In this document: positions 1-4,922 of the stretch, piece after piece | Layout: each line of letters begins with the position of its first letter | Position numbering within the stretch: the first letter of the stretch is position 1 | Assembly: GCA_964571965.1 (NCBI GenBank) | Contig: CAZNFQ010000131.1 | Coordinates: forward strand, 1 to 5,052 | Origin: Sabulitectum sp964571965 | Lineage (GTDB): Bacteria > Fermentibacterota > Fermentibacteria > Fermentibacterales > JCC-6 | Direction of reading: 5' to 3' | DNA: 5,052 bases | Notes under the pieces: generated by a model | The model's input: only the letters and a program-made list of their open reading frames with translations | What the model was told of the DNA's origin: nothing | Databases searched by the model: none | Translations under genes and position numbers: made by a program

Positions 1-520
1 AATCAGGACCAGATTTGCGTATTCTTCCAACCGCTTTGCGGATTCTTTCACGCAAAGGATCGAAAACGTCTCCAACCCTTTCCTGGAAGGATATTACCCA
101 GCCGGGACCCAGCAACAGACTCACGTGCTCCACGTCGATGTCTTTTCTTCCCTCATGGTAGGTCATCATTTTCAGCACGATGAACATGTACCCGGGGAAC
201 TCCTCCAGCTTCGGGCGCTGATCCGTGTTGACTATGTCTTCACAGGTCAGGGGATGAAGGCCAAGCCCGTTTCCAATGCTGTCTATCAGGTCGGTATTAT
301 GGATACCTGTTACGTTTATCCAGGTGACGGACTCCTCACCGGCAAGTTTCAGGGCTTCCTGAAAGGAGCAGTCCTGCAGTTCGGTGATCTCTTCCTGAGT
401 GAAGTTGATAACGTCGATGGTGGCGTTCTCCATCTTCTGCTTACCCACGAAGACCGCCTGCCCCGGGGGAAGACCCGCCTTGGCTGCCATTGCAATTGCC
501 CTTCGGCCCCTTGTGTTCAT
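1..520 (-). CDS. corA: CorA-type magnesium/cobalt transporter, N-terminal half (partial)
   Basis: The frame is open from an ATG at 520-518 to the window edge, giving 173 codons; the 3' part, with the two membrane helices and the GMN selectivity motif, lies outside. The translation follows the Thermotoga maritima CorA cytoplasmic domain as I recall it: GLPPG at residues 16-20, TWINVTGIH at 66-74, HPLTCEDIVN at 89-98, QRPKLEEF at 101-108, FIVLKMMTY at 113-121 and SFQERVGDVFDPLRERIR at 144-161. D95 aligns with T. maritima D89, an acidic ligand of the regulatory metal site between subunits. The family forms pentameric Mg2+/Co2+ channels in the inner membrane, closed by bound cytoplasmic Mg2+. A GGGGG run eight bases upstream supports this start; M11 is an alternative. 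The gene is divergent from the glycosylase gene, 54 bases away. No Mg-sensing leader is visible in that short gap. Family assignment is firm; metal preference is inferred. Confidence 0.93.
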   Translation of the reverse strand, partial: MNTRGRRAIAMAAKAGLPPGQAVFVGKQKMENATIDVINFTQEEITELQDCSFQEALKLAGEESVTWINVTGIHNTDLIDSIGNGLGLHPLTCEDIVNTDQRPKLEEFPGYMFIVLKMMTYHEGRKDIDVEHVSLLLGPGWVISFQERVGDVFDPLRERIRKAVGRIRKSGPD

Positions 521-561
521 GTCAGTTACCCCCAGGAATAGATTTGACTTCAATGGTCTAA

Positions 562-567
562 TATATT
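562..567 (+). promoter_or_regulatory. Candidate -10 element (TATATT) for the glycosylase gene, possibly leaderless
   Basis: TATATT matches the -10 consensus at five of six positions and ends seven bases before the ATG at 575. No Shine-Dalgarno sequence lies in front of that ATG. This spacing is typical of leaderless bacterial transcripts, where transcription starts at or next to the start codon. No -35 sits at normal distance: the nearest candidate, TTGACT at 544-549, is only 12 bases away. This is an AT-rich gap between divergent genes, so chance occurrence is likely enough to keep confidence low. Confidence 0.3.
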
Positions 568-574
568 GGCAAAC

Positions 575-1120
575 ATGAACAGACAATGCTGCAGACTTTC
601 GCACCCCTTTGCCCCCTTCGTACCTGAAGGGTGTACTTCACTTCTTCTGGGTTCCTTTCCCGGAGGTCATTCAACCTGTTCGACGCCACCTGTAGACCAC
701 TGGTACTACACTGCACCCCGAAACCAGTTCTGGCCTATAATGAAGAGGCTCTTCCCTGGGAGAGAGCTTGCAACACGCTCCGGGAAGATGCAGCTGTTCA
801 GCGACCTGCGCATGGCGGTAACGGACGTTATTCTCTCATGCGAAAGGAAGAAGAACTCCAACCTGGACAGGAATCTCATTCACAGGGTCTACAACAGGGA
901 AGCGGTGGAGAGAATCATTACCGGAAATCCCGTTGAGAGGATCCTTTTTACCGGTAAGGGGGTGCGGAGAGAATTCGAAAGGCACTTCAGCTGCCCTGAT
1001 ACCGTTTCCCTTATTGATCTTCCCTCTCCGTCGCCAGCCTACTTCAGAATGTCCCTGGCCGGGAAAGCAGATGCATGGCAAGCCGTTTTCATAACCTGCG
1101 GACTGTTACCAGATGACTGA
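575..1120 (+). CDS. Uracil-DNA glycosylase superfamily protein, hypoxanthine-DNA glycosylase-like
   Basis: The 181-residue product carries the pattern of the hypoxanthine/deoxyinosine DNA glycosylase family (family 6 of the UDG superfamily): HPF at residues 10-12, LLLGSFPG at 23-30 (motif 1, base pocket), YYTAPRNQFW at 44-53, and LPSPSP near the C-terminus (motif 2, DNA-contacting loop). N50 in PRNQFW probably corresponds to the Asn reported as important in the archaeal family member; this is from memory. Such enzymes remove deaminated bases such as hypoxanthine, and sometimes uracil, from DNA in the cytosol. About 13 residues separate motif 1 from YYTAPRNQFW, slightly more than I recall for the family. 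ATG 575 was chosen over an in-frame TTG at 566 because TTG lacks a ribosome site and its extra residues add nothing conserved. The gene ends in tandem TGA TGA stops. It stands alone, convergent with the Ser/Lys-rich gene across 81 bases without a convincing terminator. Superfamily is well supported; base specificity is inferred. Confidence 0.85.
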   Translation: MNRQCCRLSHPFAPFVPEGCTSLLLGSFPGGHSTCSTPPVDHWYYTAPRNQFWPIMKRLFPGRELATRSGKMQLFSDLRMAVTDVILSCERKKNSNLDRNLIHRVYNREAVERIITGNPVERILFTGKGVRREFERHFSCPDTVSLIDLPSPSPAYFRMSLAGKADAWQAVFITCGLLPDD

Positions 1121-1201
1121 TGATTTACACGGTATACAGAATAGCCCTGAGGAAATTTCCGGCAAGAAAGAGTAATTCCGTCTGGTTTTCAGCTCTTTTT
1201 A

Positions 1202-1570
1202 CTAACACTTCATAATGAGCACGATGACCACAACCGCAGCAAGCACCGCGAAAAGGGAGATCATCCCAAAGAAGCCTCCGCAGCACCCTCTGCCGGATGC
1301 CTGAGTGGAAGCTGCATTCTCATCGGTGTAGTTTTCCCCTGAGTAGGACTCATTCCTGTTCTTCACACCGGGATCATGCTCCGGCTTCACGAAGGAGCTT
1401 TCTTTTTTCCTTCTTATTTTGTCCTTCAGGAAGCTGCCCGATGATGAGGCGCTTTTTGACTTTGACCTCGGCCTGGAGCTTCTCTTGAAGATTGACTTGC
1501 CGGATGATGAAGAACCCTTTGATGAGAAACTTGATCTCTTCTTCGAAGAACCTGAAAATCCCTTTTTCAT
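1202..1570 (-). CDS. Ser/Lys-rich basic protein with a C-terminal transmembrane segment, unknown function
   Basis: I do not recognise this 122-residue protein. Residues 1-47 are low-complexity and strongly basic: about 21 Ser and 13 Lys/Arg, with no acidic residue before D50. The text is SS/KR alternation such as SKSKSASSSGS. Residues 50-92 are a mixed, more acidic linker (ESYSGENYTDEN). A GRGCCGG turn at 93-99 leads into one hydrophobic helix at about 100-120, ending KC. There is no N-terminal signal peptide, so it resembles a tail-anchored membrane protein with its basic domain in the cytoplasm, where it could touch nucleic acid, phospholipid or an acidic partner. That topology is inference. 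A strong GGGGAGGG five bases ahead of ATG 1570 supports translation. It lies 64 bases after the MFS gene on the same strand and may have its own promoter. The opposite strand also has open frames here, but they have no comparable ribosome site. Existence is likely; function is unknown. Confidence 0.75.
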   Translation of the reverse strand: MKKGFSGSSKKRSSFSSKGSSSSGKSIFKRSSRPRSKSKSASSSGSFLKDKIRRKKESSFVKPEHDPGVKNRNESYSGENYTDENAASTQASGRGCCGGFFGMISLFAVLAAVVVIVLIMKC

Positions 1571-1574
1571 TACA

Positions 1575-1582
1575 CCCTCCCC
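1575..1582 (-). promoter_or_regulatory. Strong Shine-Dalgarno site of the Ser/Lys-rich gene
   Basis: Read on the minus strand this is GGGGAGGG; the GGAGG core ends five bases before the ATG at 1570. It is the strongest ribosome site in the window. It decides the start of the Ser/Lys-rich gene against a competing 85-codon minus-strand frame starting at 1631. Confidence 0.75.
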
Positions 1583-1603
1583 TGATACTGTTAGTTACAG
1601 GAA

Positions 1604-1631
1604 AACATACCACAGAGGAAAAAACAGGCAA
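1604..1631 (-). promoter_or_regulatory. Candidate sigma70-type promoter for the Ser/Lys-rich gene
   Basis: On the minus strand, TTGCCT (1631-1626, four of six matches to the -35) is followed by a 16-base spacer and TATGTT (1609-1604, four of six matches to the -10). A TGG directly before the -10 gives an extended -10 element. Transcription would begin near 1597, leaving a leader of about 27 bases containing the strong ribosome site. It would let the small gene be expressed apart from the upstream UPF0016-MFS pair. Both hexamers are imperfect, so this is a prediction only. Confidence 0.35.
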
Positions 1632-1643
1632 CTGTTATTTTTT
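1619..1643 (-). terminator. Possible weak intrinsic terminator at the end of the MFS gene
   Basis: On the minus strand AACAG (1636-1632), loop TTGC and CTGTT (1627-1623) form a five-pair stem that continues into a U run (1622-1619), with an A run on the 5' side. The stem includes the MFS stop codon at 1637-1635. With only two G-C pairs it would be weak, and some transcripts could read into the Ser/Lys-rich gene. The plus strand folds the same way with a GCAA tetraloop and six Ts, so it could work in both directions. Confidence 0.3.
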
Positions 1644-3005
1644 CTGCCCCGGCCTGTTTAAAACCACACGCAGATTGAGCAGTTTTACCTTGCTATAGAG
1701 TCTGAGTGTTCCCAGCACGGCGGTCAGCGGCTGCGAGTTAGGCTCTTCGACCCGTGAGAGGGGGATAAGAGCACTCAACCTGGCAAAGGCTGTTATCAGG
1801 AAGAGCACCTGCATGGAGTGCAGGTGCAGGCCAAGAAGCACCATTGGTTTCGGCATGAGAAAACCGGATGCCAGCATAGTTATTATCATGCCCGTGCCGC
1901 TGAAGGCCCCATAAAGTCCTGAGTAGGACTGTACGCGATCCTCCGGTGCAACGGATAGAACCAGGTTGGCGGTGACGATACCCACGCATCCCCACATACT
2001 TCCTGAAACAAGGCTCTCTGCGTATATGATCCAGAGGCTTTCAGGTTTGACGAACAGCCATATGAGTGGAACCATGGTTCCTATGATTATTGCAAGCTTC
2101 ATGGCTGTTTTGTTCCCGAACCTGTCCACAAGCTTTCCCCAGTACTTCAGCGTGAGTATGGTGCCTATGGTACTGGTTATTCCATACAGTAGCATCTGTG
2201 TAATTCCCATGTGCAGTACCTGGATCATGAAGGGCTGCCAGAAGGGCGCCCCGATTCCCACAGCCATCATCCACCACACTCCGAAAAGGCAGAGCTTCCT
2301 GAAATTTCCGTCCTTGAAGGGTTCCACAAGAATTCTTGATGCAGGCAGGGGATTTACCGGAACCGGCCGTTCCGGTTGTTTTGCAAGTATTCTTAGCCCT
2401 GCAAGACCCACGATTCCCGCTCCGGAGAAAACAAGCAGAAGAACGGTTCTGAGCTTATCAGGATCGTCCCCTGTGCCGTCGACTATCATTCCCACCAGGA
2501 AGGCCACAGCAAGGCCGAAGGACACCAGTATTGAGTTTCTCTTTGCAAAGAACCTTCCCCTTATTCTCAGAGGGACCATCCTTGCTATCCAGCCTGTCCA
2601 GATGTTGGTGGATACGGAAAGAACAGCCGTTGAGATACCGAAGAGGAGAAGCACCGCGGTGAGAGCCCGATCCGGGGCGAAGACCAGGGGAATTACACCA
2701 AGAAGAGGGGTCATTGCCCTTCCTGCCCCCGCCCATAGCACTGTGGAACGCCTGTGATGGGTCATTCTTCTCGTAACCAGAGCTCCCATGGGCTGCAGCA
2801 CCATTGAGAGCTGCCCTATGGCGGAAAGTATTCCGAACTGAACAGGGGAGGCCTGAAGCAGGGTAAGAAGCTTGGTAAGGAAAACTGATCCCGGCCCGGC
2901 AAGACCGGTGTATATCTGTGAAAAAACACCCTCGGTAATGGATATCCTGAAGGTTTCGCGGAGTTCCGACTGCTTCCCTGCATTGCTTTTCATGCGGGGA
3001 AACAT
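1635..3005 (-). CDS. Major facilitator superfamily (MFS) transporter, substrate unknown
   Basis: The 456-residue product has about twelve hydrophobic segments, near residues 27-50, 57-77, 88-108, 114-137, 159-178, 187-207, 237-258, 268-287, 302-319, 323-350, 364-384 and 395-417. That is the full MFS fold, split by a cytoplasmic loop at about 208-236. Loop 2-3 has a degenerate motif A (GALVTRRMTHHRR, 74-86). The cleaner copy is in loop 8-9: GKLVDRFGNKT at 290-300. VPLRIRGRFFAKRN at 144-157 matches a conserved loop of an uncharacterised MFS subgroup as I recall it. A basic tail of about 40 residues follows the last helix. The substrate cannot be read from sequence. No ribosome site precedes ATG 3005; the UPF0016 stop lies 16 bases upstream, so translation may depend on coupling to that gene. 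M5 is an alternative start. Family is firm; substrate and direction are unknown. Confidence 0.93.
   Translation of the reverse strand: MFPRMKSNAGKQSELRETFRISITEGVFSQIYTGLAGPGSVFLTKLLTLLQASPVQFGILSAIGQLSMVLQPMGALVTRRMTHHRRSTVLWAGAGRAMTPLLGVIPLVFAPDRALTAVLLLFGISTAVLSVSTNIWTGWIARMVPLRIRGRFFAKRNSILVSFGLAVAFLVGMIVDGTGDDPDKLRTVLLLVFSGAGIVGLAGLRILAKQPERPVPVNPLPASRILVEPFKDGNFRKLCLFGVWWMMAVGIGAPFWQPFMIQVLHMGITQMLLYGITSTIGTILTLKYWGKLVDRFGNKTAMKLAIIIGTMVPLIWLFVKPESLWIIYAESLVSGSMWGCVGIVTANLVLSVAPEDRVQSYSGLYGAFSGTGMIITMLASGFLMPKPMVLLGLHLHSMQVLFLITAFARLSALIPLSRVEEPNSQPLTAVLGTLRLYSKVKLLNLRVVLNRPGQKK
1805..1827. repeat. Perfect 9-bp inverted repeat with 5-base loop, inside the MFS gene
   Basis: GCACCTGCA (1805-1813) and TGCAGGTGC (1819-1827) pair at all nine positions around the loop TGGAG. 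On the coding strand it spells a LHLHSMQVL stretch between the last two membrane helices of the transporter. The stem is GC-rich and would be stable in mRNA. No T run follows on either strand, so it is not an intrinsic terminator. Confidence 0.7.
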
Positions 3006-3021
3006 ACTGGCAGGCGCAAGG

Positions 3022-3297
3022 CTATGAGGCCGTTGCTATTGTGTAGCCGCCAATGATCATGAAAAGAGCTCCGGCTCCCCATGAGAGGTACTTCGTGTTT
3101 ATGTGATCACAGAGGAACTTCCCGGCGAGAACACCTATGGCTGAAGTTAAGATAAGTGCCAGTGAAGCGCCAACGAATACTGTCAGTCTGCTGACGTCCT
3201 TATTCGTTGAAAAAAGCATTGTGGCGAGCTGTGTTTTGTCTCCCAGTTCTGCGATGAAGATCGCGGTGAAAACAGATGACAGTAATCTCAGGTCCAT
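3022..3297 (-). CDS. UPF0016/Gdt1-family cation transporter, single-repeat form
   Basis: The 91-residue protein has three hydrophobic segments, about 5-28, 38-58 and 70-89. The first holds the family signature E-x-G-D-K/R-T/S: AELGDKTQLAT at residues 16-26, with E17, D20 and T22 as likely cation-binding residues. The family includes yeast Gdt1, human TMEM165 and Vibrio MneA, which move Mn2+ and/or Ca2+, probably against protons. Most members carry two copies of this unit in about 200 residues; this one has a single copy and no second-copy gene lies in the window, so it presumably forms a dimer (inference). GAGGAG (3308-3303) five bases ahead of ATG 3297 fixes the start. The MFS gene follows after 16 bases, suggesting one transcript. 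The 83-base upstream gap is too short for a complete yybP-ykoY Mn2+ riboswitch. Mn2+ export is the likeliest role, by family only. Confidence 0.92.
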   Translation of the reverse strand: MDLRLLSSVFTAIFIAELGDKTQLATMLFSTNKDVSRLTVFVGASLALILTSAIGVLAGKFLCDHINTKYLSWGAGALFMIIGGYTIATAS

Positions 3298-3302
3298 TTC
3301 AT

Positions 3303-3308
3303 CTCCTC
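3303..3308 (-). promoter_or_regulatory. Shine-Dalgarno site of the UPF0016 gene
   Basis: GAGGAG on the minus strand lies five bases before the ATG at 3297. An ATG at 3302-3300 also follows it but is out of frame and too close to be used, so the site selects 3297. Confidence 0.7.
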
Positions 3309-3357
3309 AGTCTGGACACGCCGGGGGGCAGCATGGATATTTCATGATCAACGGAAA

Positions 3358-3373
3358 CCCTAACATGTTTGGG
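3358..3373. promoter_or_regulatory. Near-perfect 16-base dyad between divergent genes, possible operator
   Basis: CCCTAACATGTTTGGG is symmetric at seven of its eight half-site pairs; only T3361/T3370 mismatch, and the core AACATGTT is a perfect palindrome. It ends eight bases before the start codon of the GT-C-like gene at 3381 and about 60 bases upstream of the UPF0016 start. The size fits a dimeric repressor operator. Its right-hand GGG is also the only ribosome-site-like sequence for 3381, so binding would occlude the start. I saw no convincing promoter hexamers for either gene in this 83-base gap. Confidence 0.3.
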
Positions 3374-3380
3374 AAAATGA

Positions 3381-4922
3381 ATGCGTGCAATCAAAACCAT
3401 CTCTTCGCTGATCCAATCAGACAGATATCTCTTCCTTCTTCTTCTTACTCCATTCATATATATGTTTCTTCTGGTGGTTTTCAACGGGATTCCCGATCTG
3501 CCCAATTCAGGTGATTCAGCCCTTCTCGAACTTAACACACGAAATGTGTTTTCCAGGGGGATTCTCCTGGGTCCTTATTCAAGATTCATTTTCTTTCATC
3601 CGGGGCCCCTTTATTTTCAGCTCCGTTATCCGGTTTATGAGCTTTTCGGGCAGATGAATTCCTCTCTGCTCATCGCTACACTGATCATTCAGTCTGCATG
3701 TCTGTTTTTTGCCTGGAGAACCGTAAAAGGGATAAAGAAGGGTCTGACCGCTACTCTGTTCTCCCTGTGTGCGGCACTTTATCTGTTGACCACAGAGAAA
3801 ACTATCTGGCTCTCCGAATGGAATCCGCACATAATAATTTTCCCGTTCATGCTTTTCATAGTTGCAATGGCCGCTTCAGCTTCCGGACGGTTAAAGTATC
3901 TTGTGACAGCGGTGGTTGCAGGCTCTTTTGCTGCTCAGACACATATTTCAGTAATACCATCCATGGCTGTACTCACCATTGCCGCAATGGTCTTTGCAGT
4001 GTATCCCTGGTTCCTGTCTTCCAGGAGAAACAGCAATTTTCAGAAAAAACCTGTTCTTATAAGCATCGGGGTCCTTCTGGTTCTCTGGGCCGCCCCCATT
4101 TATCAGCAGTTTTTCCCGGGGAACGGTGAGGGAAACATGACGAGGATCGTTCACTATTTCAGTGAGTCAACCCCTTATGTAGACCACAGTCGAGCATTTG
4201 CATTGTGGAGCTCGGTCTTAACGGATATGGAGCTTGGTGATCAGGCAGGCCAGGGTCTCAGGGGCGCTGTTATAGCCTTAAGAGTTCTGCTTCTGGCAGC
4301 GATGTTCATCATCCAGAGAAAGAAGGGGGACAGACCTTTTCTTGCGGCTCTGGCTTTTTTCCTTTTGATGCTCCACATGGTGTCATGGTTTTCAGTTTTG
4401 CAGATTCGGGGGGAATTGCACAGCTATCTGATACAATGGATGGGGGTGATCCCCCTTCTCTCTCTGTTTGTTATTCTCAGTGCAATTGCTGACAGGGCAG
4501 GACAGTCAGCGGTCAAGTACATGAAGATCGCGGCAACCGTCTTTCTGGTCTATTCTGCCGTTGCTCTTCCCATTAAGATCCGGGACTTCTACAGAACTGA
4601 ACTGCACCCTTCCTGGCAGAACGAAATCGCCGTTAGAGAGCTTTCTGAGCAGCTGAGAAACAACCTTGAATGGGACGGAGAGACATTCTATGTGATCAGT
4701 CTTGTGACCACGGACCAGTGGCCGATAATGTTCGGTCTACTGAACTCCATGGAAAAGATGGATCTTCCCGTGGGAGTCGAGGACAACCTGCTTTATATCC
4801 CAACGCCTGTTCCCGAGGGAATGCATCCCAGAACACTGCACCTTGGAGTTCTGAATCAGCAGGGTTTGATGATGCCCGGCCTTGCGGCCAACTGGAATGG
4901 AATAGGTCTTATTCTTCAGTAG
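3381..4922 (+). CDS. Polytopic membrane protein, predicted GT-C-type glycosyltransferase
   Basis: The 513-residue product has about eleven hydrophobic segments (near 16-35, 94-113, 123-138, 150-165, 172-190, 193-212, 225-242, 296-312, 318-338, 349-370, 380-397) and a soluble C-terminal part from about 400. The large first external loop holds GDSALLELNTRN (44-55) and LLGPYSRFIFFHPGPLYF (62-79); D45 and E50 are candidate catalytic acids, as GT-C enzymes keep an acidic residue in this loop. WNPH (147-150), AAQTHISVIP (184-193) and APIYQQFFPGNGEGN (238-252) recur, from memory, in a broad family of uncharacterised bacterial GT-C-like proteins. Such enzymes use polyprenyl-phosphate sugars on the outer face of the cytoplasmic membrane. 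ATG 3381 is the first possible start because TGA at 3378-3380 is in frame; the ribosome site (GGGA) is weak. It is divergent from the UPF0016-MFS pair and has no sugar-pathway neighbours. The fold is likely; donor and acceptor are unknown, and activity is not shown. Confidence 0.85.
   Translation: MRAIKTISSLIQSDRYLFLLLLTPFIYMFLLVVFNGIPDLPNSGDSALLELNTRNVFSRGILLGPYSRFIFFHPGPLYFQLRYPVYELFGQMNSSLLIATLIIQSACLFFAWRTVKGIKKGLTATLFSLCAALYLLTTEKTIWLSEWNPHIIIFPFMLFIVAMAASASGRLKYLVTAVVAGSFAAQTHISVIPSMAVLTIAAMVFAVYPWFLSSRRNSNFQKKPVLISIGVLLVLWAAPIYQQFFPGNGEGNMTRIVHYFSESTPYVDHSRAFALWSSVLTDMELGDQAGQGLRGAVIALRVLLLAAMFIIQRKKGDRPFLAALAFFLLMLHMVSWFSVLQIRGELHSYLIQWMGVIPLLSLFVILSAIADRAGQSAVKYMKIAATVFLVYSAVALPIKIRDFYRTELHPSWQNEIAVRELSEQLRNNLEWDGETFYVISLVTTDQWPIMFGLLNSMEKMDLPVGVEDNLLYIPTPVPEGMHPRTLHLGVLNQQGLMMPGLAANWNGIGLILQ

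Noticed and set aside
125..541. Plus-strand 138-codon open frame across the left end
   Set aside because: It is antisense to the clear CorA frame; its translation shows no family motif and it has no ribosome site.
544..549. TTGACT as a -35 element for the glycosylase gene
   Set aside because: It lies only 9-12 bases from the AT-rich -10 candidates, too close for a normal promoter.
1121..1201. Possible terminator between the convergent glycosylase and Ser/Lys-rich genes (GAAAGAG ... CTCTTTT, and palindrome GGAAATTTCC)
   Set aside because: The first pairing spans a 20-base loop with few G-C pairs; the second has no room for a stable loop and no T run after it.
1419..1661. Plus-strand frame rich in acidic residues and Leu/Phe
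   Set aside because: It is the complement of the Ser/Lys-rich codons of the minus-strand gene; it has no ribosome site and its composition follows from that gene.
1338..1930. 13-base direct repeat CCTGAGTAGGACT at 1338-1350 and 1918-1930
   Set aside because: Both copies encode SYSG in unrelated minus-strand genes; one such repeat in 5 kb is within chance expectation.
1966..2757. Plus-strand 263-codon open frame
   Set aside because: It is antisense to the MFS gene, whose helices and motif A are unmistakable; the translation is Pro/Arg/Thr-rich with no recognisable domain.
3299..3538. Minus-strand 79-codon frame upstream of the UPF0016 gene
   Set aside because: Mostly antisense to the GT-C-like gene, Arg-rich, without a ribosome site or family resemblance; it carries no second UPF0016 signature.
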